DNA from: Dechloromonas sp. H13
Lineage (GTDB): Bacteria; Pseudomonadota; Gammaproteobacteria; Burkholderiales; Rhodocyclaceae
Length of the DNA: 64,000 nt
Reading direction: 5' to 3'
NCBI RefSeq assembly: GCF_009469615.1
Contig: NZ_SSXX01000003.1
Span: 1-64,000 of the forward strand
The position numbers and the translations under genes were made by a program. Below the pieces are notes generated by a model that was not told the origin of the DNA, did not search any database, and worked only from the letters and a program-made list of their open reading frames with translations. The first letter of the stretch is position 1. Every line of letters begins with the position of its first letter. Below are positions 56,670 through 64,000 of the stretch, piece by piece.

Positions 56670-57422
56670 CTATCCCTTAATCCGTTTCAGGAAGGTGTCG
56701 GCGGGCGGGCCGAACCCGGGTGCCGAGCGCCGCATGTGTTCCAGCGCGTAGTCCAGGCTCACGTCGCCGGAGGTCCGCAGGAAACTGTCGGCCGGCGCGC
56801 AACTGCCGCTGGCGCAGGCAACCGGGCGGGTGCCGTCGCGCACCAGCACGAAGGACGGTACCCGGGTGACGGCATAGCGGTCGAAGGCCTGGGGATCGAT
56901 CTGAACGGCCACCTGGCGGGAACCGATCAGGCCCTGCACCTGGGCGACGGTGTCGCGCAGCGAGCCGTTGGCGAAGCCCCGGAGGACGATCGATGCCTTG
57001 GCCCGCGCGGCCTGGTCGATGAGGCTTTGCAGCGTGGGCCGGGGCATGGACAGGCTGACGAACACCAACAGCCCGGGCCCGGTCGCCAGCCCCTGCGACT
57101 GAGTCATCGCCTCCGCTCGCAATGCATAGCCCCGCGCCAGCGCTTCGAGGTCGATCGGGGGGCGGCTGAGGGGCTGGGGCAGCGCCTCGACGTTGGGGGG
57201 CGGCACCGGTGCATATCGGAGTTCGGCATCGCTGGGTGTTGCGTACTTCCGCCGCGCCGCGTCGATGTCCTGGTCGGTGACGGTCGGCATTTCCCGGCGG
57301 ACCCGTTCGATGTCCGCGTCGGTGATGGCCGGCGGGTTTTGCGCCAGGGCCTGCGCGCTCGCCACGAGTGCGGCGGTGAGGCCGAGGGCCCAGGCAGAAG
57401 GACGGAGATCAGAAGCCCACAC
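56670..57422 (-). CDS. trbC: F-type conjugal transfer protein TrbC
   Basis: This 250-residue protein starts with GTG 57422, which has an AGAGGA site 7 bases upstream. The signal peptide is AWALGLTAALVASAQALA. The mature part has DADIERVRREMPTVTDQDID, then a thioredoxin-like domain LLVFVSLSMPRPTLQSLIDQ and DRYAVTRVPSFVLVRDG. This is the F-type TrbC (TraW-TrbC partner) needed for pilus assembly. The frame is open far upstream, but the GTG start overlaps the traU stop by 14 bases and gives the expected size. Confidence 0.82.
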   Translation of the reverse strand: MWASDLRPSAWALGLTAALVASAQALAQNPPAITDADIERVRREMPTVTDQDIDAARRKYATPSDAELRYAPVPPPNVEALPQPLSRPPIDLEALARGYALRAEAMTQSQGLATGPGLLVFVSLSMPRPTLQSLIDQAARAKASIVLRGFANGSLRDTVAQVQGLIGSRQVAVQIDPQAFDRYAVTRVPSFVLVRDGTRPVACASGSCAPADSFLRTSGDVSLDYALEHMRRSAPGFGPPADTFLKRIKG

Positions 57423-58431
57423 AGCAGTTCCTCTTGCGAAATAACATGAAGGCGAAGTCCTCGCCGCGCACCGGGTATTCCTTGCCGGCGCCCCAGAGCA
57501 CCGTGGTGCGCCCGAAGGGCTGGCAGCAGCGGCCGGCCTCCTTGTCGGTGTTGGGGATCGGATAGGTGAGTTGGGTCTTGTAGGCGGTCTTGTCCATGAC
57601 CGGCTCGAAATACGGTCCACACAGGCCGGGCGTGCCGTGCCAGCCCCAGGCGATCAGTTCGCGGTGCATTTTGGCGGTCAGGCGCTGGGCCATCAGCGCG
57701 GCCGTGCGCACGCCGCCCAGGTGGTAGGGCACGTGGCCGTCGAGTGGGTAAATGCCACCCTGGCAGCCGGCGCACCAGAAGAGCTCCTTGAGGCCGAAGC
57801 CCACCGAAGCGGCGACGCAGTCGGCGGCGCAGGCGGCGATGGCGACCGGATTGGCGAAGAGCACGGCGTCCGGATTGAGGATCAACGTGAGTTCGTCGTC
57901 GGTCCACAGGGGATCGACCTCGGTGAGGTAGGCGAGATCGAAGGAGCCCTTTTCCAGGCAGGGGAAGTCGGTCACCACGTCCAGCCAGTACATCACCGGG
58001 TTCACGTAGAAGTGCGCCTGGTAGAAGCTGCCGCCGTCGCCATCGCCTTCGGGGCGCGTGAAGCGCGCCGCTTCCGGCGCCGGAATGCCCGGGTCGAGAT
58101 CGATGCCGCCGAGCGATACCAGGCAGAATGGTTTGCGCACTGCCTCGACATGCCGTGCGGGCTCCCAGAAGCCAATAGAGAGTCCGATGACCGGATTGAC
58201 GCCACAACTGCAGACGGGGCTCGATGGGTTGTCGGTGTCCTCCTGGTCGCCGAAGTTGGCGATGCGCGCACTGCCGATGCTGATCGGCAGGATGCAGGAC
58301 CAGCAGATATCGGTGATCGGATTGGGAAACTTGCCAGTGCAGGTGGCCGCACCGGCGGCGAGGCTGGGGCCGGCGGCGCAGGCGAGGACGGCGGCGAACA
58401 GGAAACGAACGAGGCCGCGATGGGCATTCAT
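57409..58431 (-). CDS. traU: Conjugal transfer protein TraU
   Basis: This 340-residue secreted protein has a signal peptide (LVRFLFAAVLACAAGPSLAAG) and the TraU pattern: GKFPNPITDICWSCILPISIG, VCSCGVNPVIGLSIGFWEP, CAADCVAASVGFGLKELFWC and the C-terminal CVGF. Its many cysteines indicate disulfides. TraU is essential for DNA transfer and pilus assembly. It overlaps traW by 4 bases upstream and trbC downstream. Confidence 0.9.
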   Translation of the reverse strand: MNAHRGLVRFLFAAVLACAAGPSLAAGAATCTGKFPNPITDICWSCILPISIGSARIANFGDQEDTDNPSSPVCSCGVNPVIGLSIGFWEPARHVEAVRKPFCLVSLGGIDLDPGIPAPEAARFTRPEGDGDGGSFYQAHFYVNPVMYWLDVVTDFPCLEKGSFDLAYLTEVDPLWTDDELTLILNPDAVLFANPVAIAACAADCVAASVGFGLKELFWCAGCQGGIYPLDGHVPYHLGGVRTAALMAQRLTAKMHRELIAWGWHGTPGLCGPYFEPVMDKTAYKTQLTYPIPNTDKEAGRCCQPFGRTTVLWGAGKEYPVRGEDFAFMLFRKRNCCVGF

Positions 58432-59063
58432 GGGGACACCGCCAGTTCGTCGATACGCAACCGCAGCCCGTCCTGCGACACCAGGGCCGGCACTTGGGTG
58501 ATGCCCAGGCGGCGGGTGAGCAGTCCCTGCTGGTCGTAGTAGACCGGGACGTGCCAGGACTGCATGAGGTCCAGGTAGGAGCCGCCGACCAGGATCGGCT
58601 TCACTCGGCCCTGGTAGAGGGCGATCAACTGCCGGGCGCGGCCGACCTGACGCGGGTCGCGGGCATCGAAGAACAGCAGGTGCCGGGACAGCGACACCAC
58701 CTCCAGCGGGTTCTTGCGCGTCCCGGCGGCAAACAGCAATTCGCCCTGGGGGCCGAAGATGTTGCGATCCAGGGTGAAGCTCGGGTCGAAGTAGAAGGTC
58801 CGCACCGTGTCGGTCGGCCGCAGGCCGGTGACGGGCGGCGGATTCTTCACGGTCGCGATGCCCCGTTTCCGGGCTTCTGCTTCCAGGCGCCCGAGTTCGC
58901 CGCTTCGTTCCTTCTCGCGCAGGCGCTGCTCGATCATCTGGAGCAGATGGGGTTCGCTGATCTCGTAGGTCGGACCGATGACGCCCAGATCCATGGCCCG
59001 CGCGCCAGCCGCGCCCAGCATCAGGCCGAGCACGAGGGGAGCGGACACGATGCAGCGTTTCAT
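58428..59063 (-). CDS. traW: Conjugal transfer protein TraW
   Basis: This 211-residue periplasmic protein has a signal peptide (VSAPLVLGLMLGAAGARA). The TraW block DLGVIGPTYEISEPHLLQMI comes next, then YFDPSFTLDRNI, a charged helix, and a thioredoxin-like end (LLFFDARDPRQVGRARQLIAL, GSYLDLMQSWHVPVYYDQQG). TraW joins TraU and TrbC in the periplasmic pilus-assembly group. It starts at ATG 59063 and overlaps the preceding gene by 4 bases. Confidence 0.9.
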   Translation of the reverse strand: MKRCIVSAPLVLGLMLGAAGARAMDLGVIGPTYEISEPHLLQMIEQRLREKERSGELGRLEAEARKRGIATVKNPPPVTGLRPTDTVRTFYFDPSFTLDRNIFGPQGELLFAAGTRKNPLEVVSLSRHLLFFDARDPRQVGRARQLIALYQGRVKPILVGGSYLDLMQSWHVPVYYDQQGLLTRRLGITQVPALVSQDGLRLRIDELAVSP

Positions 59064-59437
59064 CGCGCCCCCCTGGCCGGGCAACGGATCTGTCCGGCGA
59101 GTTGTTCGCGGGCGGCGGTATCGCGCCGGTGGCTGGCGCGGATCAGCCCCATCAGCACCGGATCGCCGTCACCGTCCGACATCGCTTGGCGCAACTCGGT
59201 CGTGGTGAGTGCCCGGCCACAACGTTGCTCGAAATCGGCGAGATAGTCCTTGGCCCCCGCCTCGGCGGCGGGGGCGATTTGCCGCAGGAGGCCGAGATAG
59301 TCGGCCAGCGGCATGTCATTGATCCCTGGCGTCGTCGGCGCCCCGTGGATCGGCCCGCGGGCCGGACTGGACTGGCCCCGGGCGGCCGGCTGGGTCAAGA
59401 GGCCGAGCAGCGCGAGGAGCAGAAGGGCCTTGGTCAT
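59060..59437 (-). CDS. Hypothetical secreted protein in the transfer operon
   Basis: This 125-residue protein has a signal peptide (TKALLLLALLGLLTQPAARG). The helical mature domain is MPLADYLGLLRQIAPAAEAG, YLADFEQRCGRALTTTELRQAM and CPARGAR, with two cysteines. It lies between the TrhF-like peptidase and traW, with its stop overlapping traW by 4 bases. No F-type family is recognised. Its operon position suggests a periplasmic accessory role in pilus assembly. Confidence 0.6.
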   Translation of the reverse strand: MTKALLLLALLGLLTQPAARGQSSPARGPIHGAPTTPGINDMPLADYLGLLRQIAPAAEAGAKDYLADFEQRCGRALTTTELRQAMSDGDGDPVLMGLIRASHRRDTAAREQLAGQIRCPARGAR

Positions 59438-59447
59438 GGCGCGCCTT

Positions 59448-60044
59448 TCAATACAGCGGAACCACGACACCGACCACCTGCTCGGCCCGTACCAGGCCGC
59501 TGTCCTGGTAGCGCGAGTCGAAGGAGTCGGGGCTGGTGCCCTGCACGTAGTAGTGCCCGGGCGGGATGACGGTGGGCGTAATCGGTACCAGCGGACTATG
59601 GTCGTAGGCCTGCAGCTTGGCCACGCCGACCTCCTCGCCGTTGATCGCCACGTGCCGACCGGCGACGGTCACGGCATCGCCCGGTAAGCCCCGCACGATC
59701 TTGAAGAAGGGCTGGCCGCGCAGCCCTGGGTAACGCGCCTGCGCCTCACCGTCGAACGAGTAGACGATGAAGTCGCCGCGCCGCAGGGGGTGGGCTCCGC
59801 GCACCAGCCAGGCGATGCGATACGGCAGACTTGGCGTCCAGTTGAAGAGCACGGGCAGCCGTGGCGTCGCGTCGATGAAGAGCCGGCCATAGGCCAAGCC
59901 CCAGATCGCGAAGATCGGCAGGTAGAGAACCCAGCGGCGGCGCACATGGCGCAGGAAATCGGCAAAATGCTTGACGACTCGCCGCCCTCTGCCAGGGTTC
60001 GACGCGGTACGCGGCAGTGCCTGTTGGACCGGTTCGGGGTTCAT
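59448..60044 (-). CDS. trhF: TrhF/TraF-type S26 signal peptidase of the conjugation system
   Basis: This 198-residue inner-membrane serine peptidase has one N-terminal helix (about 35-55) and a periplasmic S26 domain. The likely nucleophile is the Ser in NWTPSLPYRIAW, and the base is the lysine in FFKIVRGLPGDAV. VPPG-like PPGHYYVQGTSPDSFDSR matches the family box E. Such peptidases process the pilin or other Tra proteins. ATG 60044 overlaps the trbI stop by 4 bases and gives the right size; the frame is open further upstream. Confidence 0.85.
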   Translation of the reverse strand: MNPEPVQQALPRTASNPGRGRRVVKHFADFLRHVRRRWVLYLPIFAIWGLAYGRLFIDATPRLPVLFNWTPSLPYRIAWLVRGAHPLRRGDFIVYSFDGEAQARYPGLRGQPFFKIVRGLPGDAVTVAGRHVAINGEEVGVAKLQAYDHSPLVPITPTVIPPGHYYVQGTSPDSFDSRYQDSGLVRAEQVVGVVVPLY

Positions 60045-60409
60045 GGCGCGGCCACCTTTCTGCGCAGCTGCGCCGTCAGGTCGACGGTATTCGGCGTCGG
60101 TCCTGCCACGGCGGTCCTGAGGATCACCAGGCAGTTGCATTCCCGCGGCAACTCATCGAGGGCGAGCGGCAGGCGCTGGGCGAAGGCCCGGGCCATGAAC
60201 AGCGCCTTCTGGCGGTCTTCTTCCGAACTTGCCTTGGTGAGGATCTGGGTGAACTCGGCTTCCTTGGCGCGGTACACTTCGGCCACATCGACCACGCCGA
60301 TGACCAGAGCCGGCCGTAGCACCAGGCGGTCGTAGGCCGTGAGCGAGGCGGCCACCACGAACAGGGTGACCAGGCCCTGTGCCAGCCATTGGGCAACGGT
60401 GGTCTTCAT
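60041..60409 (-). CDS. trbI: F-type conjugal transfer protein TrbI
   Basis: This 122-residue protein has a single membrane helix (about 10-28, GLVTLFVVAASLTAYDRL). The F-type TrbI stretch VIGVVDVAEVYRAKEAEF and a C-terminal strand with CNCLVILRTAVAG follow. In F it influences pilus retraction and length. It overlaps traC by 4 bases upstream and the peptidase gene by 4 bases downstream. Confidence 0.82.
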   Translation of the reverse strand: MKTTVAQWLAQGLVTLFVVAASLTAYDRLVLRPALVIGVVDVAEVYRAKEAEFTQILTKASSEEDRQKALFMARAFAQRLPLALDELPRECNCLVILRTAVAGPTPNTVDLTAQLRRKVAAP

Positions 60410-62973
60410 ACCGCGTGCCCCCGGCGGCGCAGCAGTTCGCCGATCGCCTCGTCGATGGACAGGCCCTGGGCACGCAGTTCATCGATGGGCGCGTTGTCTT
60501 CCAACTTGTTGGAGAAGAGCAGATGGGTGGCCGGATCGAGGATGTTGCGGGCCACGCCTTCGCCCACGGGGGAGGAGATGTACACCTCGGAGAACACGCC
60601 GGCCTCGGTGCGCAGGGAGTTCAACAGCCGCTTCTTCGGCTCGTCCATGGTGAGCCGGCCTTTGCGGTCGAGCATTTCGATGGATTCCGGCTTCTGGCGC
60701 AGCAGGAAGACCCAGTCGGAGCAGTTGAAGGCCGCTTCCATCTGCGCCGAGCCGTAGTAGTCGTCGGCGCTCTGGGTCGCGGTGCCGAGTGCGCCGCCAT
60801 ACTTGCGGGCACGCCGGGCGGCTTCCTCGATCACGGCGGCCTTGACCGGATCGTCGGCGCCGATGTCGCCGAGTTGCTGTTTCAGTTCGTCGACGAACAG
60901 CACCTTGCGCCGGTTGCGGGTCAGGTACATCTCGCCGGTGATCCGGTGCAGCAGCAGGATGTTGACCACCGCGTGCAGGTCCGGGCGGCGCTTCAACTCC
61001 TCATTCTCGATGACGATGAAGTCGTTGGAGAAGTCGACGTTGTTCTTGCCCTCGAAGAAGCGCTCGTACTGCCCGCCCTTGGCATAAGGGTTGAGCATGA
61101 TGGCGAGGTCCTTGATGCGCTGGTCGCCCACCACGCCCAGTTCCTCGATGGTTCCGCCCTTGAAGGCGTCGCGCAGCCCCGTGATGCGCAACTCGTTTCC
61201 GTACTCCCGCCAGAGCTTGAGGACCATGGCCGAGATGGCCTTGTACTGGACCTCTTCGAGCGCGTGCTGCATCGAGCACATCTTGGCGATGCCGGGCACC
61301 AGCATGTCGATGTCCTCGTTGATGTCGACGATGTGGGTGAAGGGATTGAGGCAGAGGTCAACGTCGGGGCGGAACTCGATATAGGTGCCCTGGGCCTTGC
61401 GGCACAGCTTCTCGAAACTGCGGCCGAGGTCGAGCATCCAGACCTTGGCCCCGATCGCTCGATAGGACCAGGCCATCTCGTTCATCAGCACCGACTTGCC
61501 TGAGCCCGGCGCGCCGATGATGGCGAAGTTGTAGTTGCCCAGGTCGTTGTCGAAGATGTCCAGCGTCATCAACTGGCCGCGGCGGCCGCCGAAGACCAGG
61601 GCCGGGGTGCGCGTGCCGCGCCACTCGGCGATCAGCGGCGCCATGTGGATGGCGTTGGCCATGGTCTTGCGCGTGACCCGCCGCATCTTGACCAGGTCCC
61701 GGTGGAACCTCTCGGTCAGCGTCATGGGGAGGCTCGCCAGCAGCGCCTGGCGGTGCATGTAGGCGTCGGCATTGAGCTGGAAGCCGCGGCCGCGCCAGAT
61801 GGCGTTGGCCGCTTCGTGGGCGGCGACCGCCTTGTTCGGGGCGGTGAACAGCGCCAACTGGTGATACAGGCTCACCAGGCTGCCGCCGGTGTCGATGGCA
61901 TCCGCTGCCGCCGTCCAGTCCTGGAGCTTCTTATTCACGTCCGGCATCACGTCGGCCATCTTCGACTTGGCGTTCTGGGTGGCCCGCACATGGTTGGCGG
62001 TGACCACCGACTTGGTGACGTTGGGGTCCAGCACCTGCACGCCCAGGGTGAGCAGAAAAGGCGCGCTGTATTGCAAGGCCGGCTGCATCAGGTCGCCGAT
62101 GAGGGAGCCCATCTGCCACAGCGCGAAGCGTTCCGGAAAACTCTTGATCGAGAAGAAGCGTGCCTCCAGTACCTCGGGGCTGGCTTCCTTCCACAGGGTG
62201 AGGCCGCTGGGGTGCGGGTCCTGGATGGTGTCGAAGTCCACGATCTGGTCGCGCAACTCGCGGCCATCGTCGTAGTGCAGGTCCGGCGCATCGGTCTGGG
62301 AGATGCGGTCGGGGTTGGTGAAGAGGGCGCACCAGTTGATCAGGTCGGCGGCATCGCAGACGCGGTTGGGGAGCGAGGCCGAGCGCAGGGTGGACGAGAT
62401 CGAATCGCGCAGCGCCATCAACTCGTCGCGCTTGTTGAGATCCTCGGGGTCGCCGGGAAAAGCGACGGAAAGCATCAGCCGGAAATCCCGGATCGTGTAG
62501 TGGAAGCCAGCGGTGAGCGACTTCTGCGCGCCCTGCAGCAGGTGGCCGACGCGCTGGCGGGCGAGTTTCCTGAACAGGTTCCCGTTGCGGGCGGGCCGGC
62601 CCCACTGCTTGGCCTGCTCCGCCTGATCCTCGTCCTCGACCCGCAGGTTGGCGTAATGCCGCAACTGGGTGCGCACCTGGGGCGAGCCGAACAGGTGGAA
62701 CTGGATGCCGGTGCCCGGCGGGCAGTTGGCATAGAGCGAGACCAGGACTTCCGCCATGCGCTCGTCGGCGCCCGACTGCGGCATGAGCTCGAGCATGACG
62801 CCCATGCTGTCGCGGTTGACGAAGATTTTTTCGGGGGCGAGATAGGCGGAGTAGGGCAGCCAGTTGGCGAACTGCTCGGCCGGCGTATCCACCGGCTGGG
62901 CGAAGGGGAAGCGCTGCGCCTGCCGGCGGTCGCGATGGGGGGCGATCGGGGAATTGCTGTGGGGGGCGTTCAT
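60406..62973 (-). CDS. traC: Conjugal transfer ATPase TraC (VirB4 family)
   Basis: This 855-residue cytoplasmic ATPase has an N-terminal half (about 1-450) of the TraC type with YLAPEKIFVNRDSMGVML. The C-terminal VirB4-like motor follows. Walker A is GAPGSGKS (residues 487-494), Walker B is VLFVDE (691-696), and the arginine-containing DYYGSAQMEAAFNCSDW is near residue 745. It powers pilus assembly at the inner membrane. ATG 62973 is used, with GAGG upstream; earlier starts lie inside traV. Confidence 0.95.
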   Translation of the reverse strand: MNAPHSNSPIAPHRDRRQAQRFPFAQPVDTPAEQFANWLPYSAYLAPEKIFVNRDSMGVMLELMPQSGADERMAEVLVSLYANCPPGTGIQFHLFGSPQVRTQLRHYANLRVEDEDQAEQAKQWGRPARNGNLFRKLARQRVGHLLQGAQKSLTAGFHYTIRDFRLMLSVAFPGDPEDLNKRDELMALRDSISSTLRSASLPNRVCDAADLINWCALFTNPDRISQTDAPDLHYDDGRELRDQIVDFDTIQDPHPSGLTLWKEASPEVLEARFFSIKSFPERFALWQMGSLIGDLMQPALQYSAPFLLTLGVQVLDPNVTKSVVTANHVRATQNAKSKMADVMPDVNKKLQDWTAAADAIDTGGSLVSLYHQLALFTAPNKAVAAHEAANAIWRGRGFQLNADAYMHRQALLASLPMTLTERFHRDLVKMRRVTRKTMANAIHMAPLIAEWRGTRTPALVFGGRRGQLMTLDIFDNDLGNYNFAIIGAPGSGKSVLMNEMAWSYRAIGAKVWMLDLGRSFEKLCRKAQGTYIEFRPDVDLCLNPFTHIVDINEDIDMLVPGIAKMCSMQHALEEVQYKAISAMVLKLWREYGNELRITGLRDAFKGGTIEELGVVGDQRIKDLAIMLNPYAKGGQYERFFEGKNNVDFSNDFIVIENEELKRRPDLHAVVNILLLHRITGEMYLTRNRRKVLFVDELKQQLGDIGADDPVKAAVIEEAARRARKYGGALGTATQSADDYYGSAQMEAAFNCSDWVFLLRQKPESIEMLDRKGRLTMDEPKKRLLNSLRTEAGVFSEVYISSPVGEGVARNILDPATHLLFSNKLEDNAPIDELRAQGLSIDEAIGELLRRRGHAV

Positions 62974-62980
62974 GGCGACC

Positions 62981-63568
62981 TCACTGCGCACGGTTGGCAT
63001 TGGGCCCGGCGAACGGAGGCCGTTGCGGCAAGATCGGCGCGGCCGGCGCGTTGGTGCCGGCGTTCGGCTCGGTGGTGGCTTCCGTTGCCGACTTCGGAGG
63101 CGCCTTGAGTGGCGCATAGGCGTCGCGGATCTGGCGCTGGACGTGGTCGATCAGCCACTGGCCGTTGTCCACCTGGACATAGACGTAGCCCTGGTCGTAG
63201 AGATCGCCGTCGGCGTCTTCCCAGGGCTTGATCCACAAGCGCAGCAGGCGGGCCTGGGAACGCAAGGGGCTGGGCGTGACGGCCGTGTCGGCATCGCCGG
63301 TGGCGACGGACGATGGGGCGGGCCGGGCCGATTCGGGAGGGTTCGCTTCGGATGCCTCTTTTCGCGGGGCGGCCGACCGTTTGGCCCGTTGGCTGGGCAG
63401 GTTGTTGTGGACGGCGTTGGCGTAGGTGCCCGACACCGAGTCGCAGGCGACACCCTCCGGGGCCTTGCAGGCGTACTTCGAGTCGCCGCCCAAACCGGAC
63501 ATGTTCATGCAGGCGCCCAAGGGGAGCAGCAGGCAGAGGGCGCCCATGCGCAGCACGAGCGTCTTCAT
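62981..63568 (-). CDS. traV: Conjugal transfer lipoprotein TraV
   Basis: This 195-residue lipoprotein has a lipobox LPLGAC (C20). The TraV motif YACKAPEGVACDSVSGTYAN follows, holding the two cysteines usual for TraV. A long proline-rich stretch and a C-terminal domain with LLRLWIKPWEDADGDLYDQG come next. It is the outer-membrane anchor of the F-type core complex, together with TraB and TraK, which must lie beyond the window. It overlaps the dsbC-like gene by 4 bases. Confidence 0.9.
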   Translation of the reverse strand: MKTLVLRMGALCLLLPLGACMNMSGLGGDSKYACKAPEGVACDSVSGTYANAVHNNLPSQRAKRSAAPRKEASEANPPESARPAPSSVATGDADTAVTPSPLRSQARLLRLWIKPWEDADGDLYDQGYVYVQVDNGQWLIDHVQRQIRDAYAPLKAPPKSATEATTEPNAGTNAPAAPILPQRPPFAGPNANRAQ

Positions 63569-64000
63569 GGCTGCTGCTCCGCGGTGGCTTGCGGGGTCGT
63601 TGGTGAAGCGATCTGCGCGAGGCGTCCTTCCAGCAGCGCACGCCCCACGAAGCCCTCGGTGCGGCTGCCGTCCGCCCAGATCAGGGTGGGCGTGCCCTGG
63701 ACGCCGAGTTGGTGGGCCAGTGCCAGGTTGCGGGCGATCGGGTGGTCGCAGGCGGCATCAGTCTTGAGCGCACTGTCGTCGCCGTGGAGCATCAGGCGCT
63801 GCCAGGCTGCTGCGCGATCCCCAGCGCACCAGATGGCGATCGGCTTGGCCTCGCCCTGGAAGGGGACGAGGAAGGTGTAGAGGGTGACGTTGTCGAGGCC
63901 CGCCAGTTCGGGCTCCAGTTGTTTGCAGTAGGGGCAGTTGGGATCACTGAAGACGGCCACCTTGCGCTGGCCATTGCCGCGGACCGTCTTGATCGCATCA
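63565..64000 (-). CDS. DsbC-like thiol:disulfide isomerase (partial, 5' end outside)
   Basis: At least 145 residues of a DsbC-type domain are present, reading DAIKTVRGNGQRKVAVFSDP into NCPYCKQLEPELAGL. The active-site CPYC motif is intact and PTLIWADGSRTEGFVG holds the cis-proline. The frame continues past the window edge, so an N-terminal dimerisation domain and signal peptide probably lie outside. It would isomerise disulfides in the cysteine-rich Tra proteins (TraN, TraU, TraH). Such a gene is common beside traV in SXT-like F-type systems. Confidence 0.9.
   Translation of the reverse strand, partial: DAIKTVRGNGQRKVAVFSDPNCPYCKQLEPELAGLDNVTLYTFLVPFQGEAKPIAIWCAGDRAAAWQRLMLHGDDSALKTDAACDHPIARNLALAHQLGVQGTPTLIWADGSRTEGFVGRALLEGRLAQIASPTTPQATAEQQP

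Overview
This window looks like a chromosomal segment of a high-GC betaproteobacterium, most likely order Rhodocyclales (Azonexaceae-like, e.g. the Dechloromonas/Azonexus group). The evidence is the gene content and order (etfBA with an acyl-CoA dehydrogenase and ETF-QO, yjcH-actP, minCDE, pyrG-kdsA-eno-ftsB, the aa3 oxidase cluster with its small accessory genes, smpB/ratA-ratB, guaB-guaA). The genus call is an inference from gene order, not from a search.

Region 1 (1-6.6 kb, + strand) is an electron-transfer-flavoprotein/beta-oxidation cluster followed by an acetate uptake pair (yjcH-actP) that ends in two tandem intrinsic terminators. Region 2 (6.6-8.6 kb, - strand) is the minCDE division-site operon. 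Region 3 (8.7-17.6 kb) is mixed: a DUF2249 protein with a heme-type membrane protein, thrC, a triple-GAF protein, a decayed methyltransferase, nadC, nnr, a histone-deacetylase-like hydrolase and cnoX. Region 4 (17.7-22.4 kb, + strand) is the housekeeping run pyrG-kdsA-eno-ftsB-peroxiredoxin.

Region 5 (22.4-30.8 kb) holds slyD, a metallophosphoesterase and mutS, interrupted by two accessory insertions. One is an orphan protein kinase-like membrane protein with C-terminal ankyrin repeats. The other is a HigB/HigA toxin-antitoxin pair followed by a DUF3883 (PD-(D/E)XK-like) gene, with a perfect palindromic operator upstream. Region 6 (30.8-41.2 kb) has a lone menD, tRNA-Asp(GTC) and a complete cytochrome c oxidase and heme A assembly cluster, mostly on the - strand. 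Region 7 (41.2-46.9 kb) contains a TRIC-type channel, smpB, ratA-ratB and guaB-guaA.

Region 8 (46.9 kb to the window end) is one end of an integrative conjugative element inserted just downstream of guaA. A tyrosine recombinase sits beside the junction behind a dense set of short repeats. A long - strand operon then encodes an F-type mating-pair-formation system; in transcription order it reads dsbC-like, traV, traC, trbI, traF/trhF peptidase, unknown, traW, traU, trbC, traN, unknown, traF, traH, traG. The rest of the element (relaxase, coupling protein, cargo, far attachment site) lies beyond the window.
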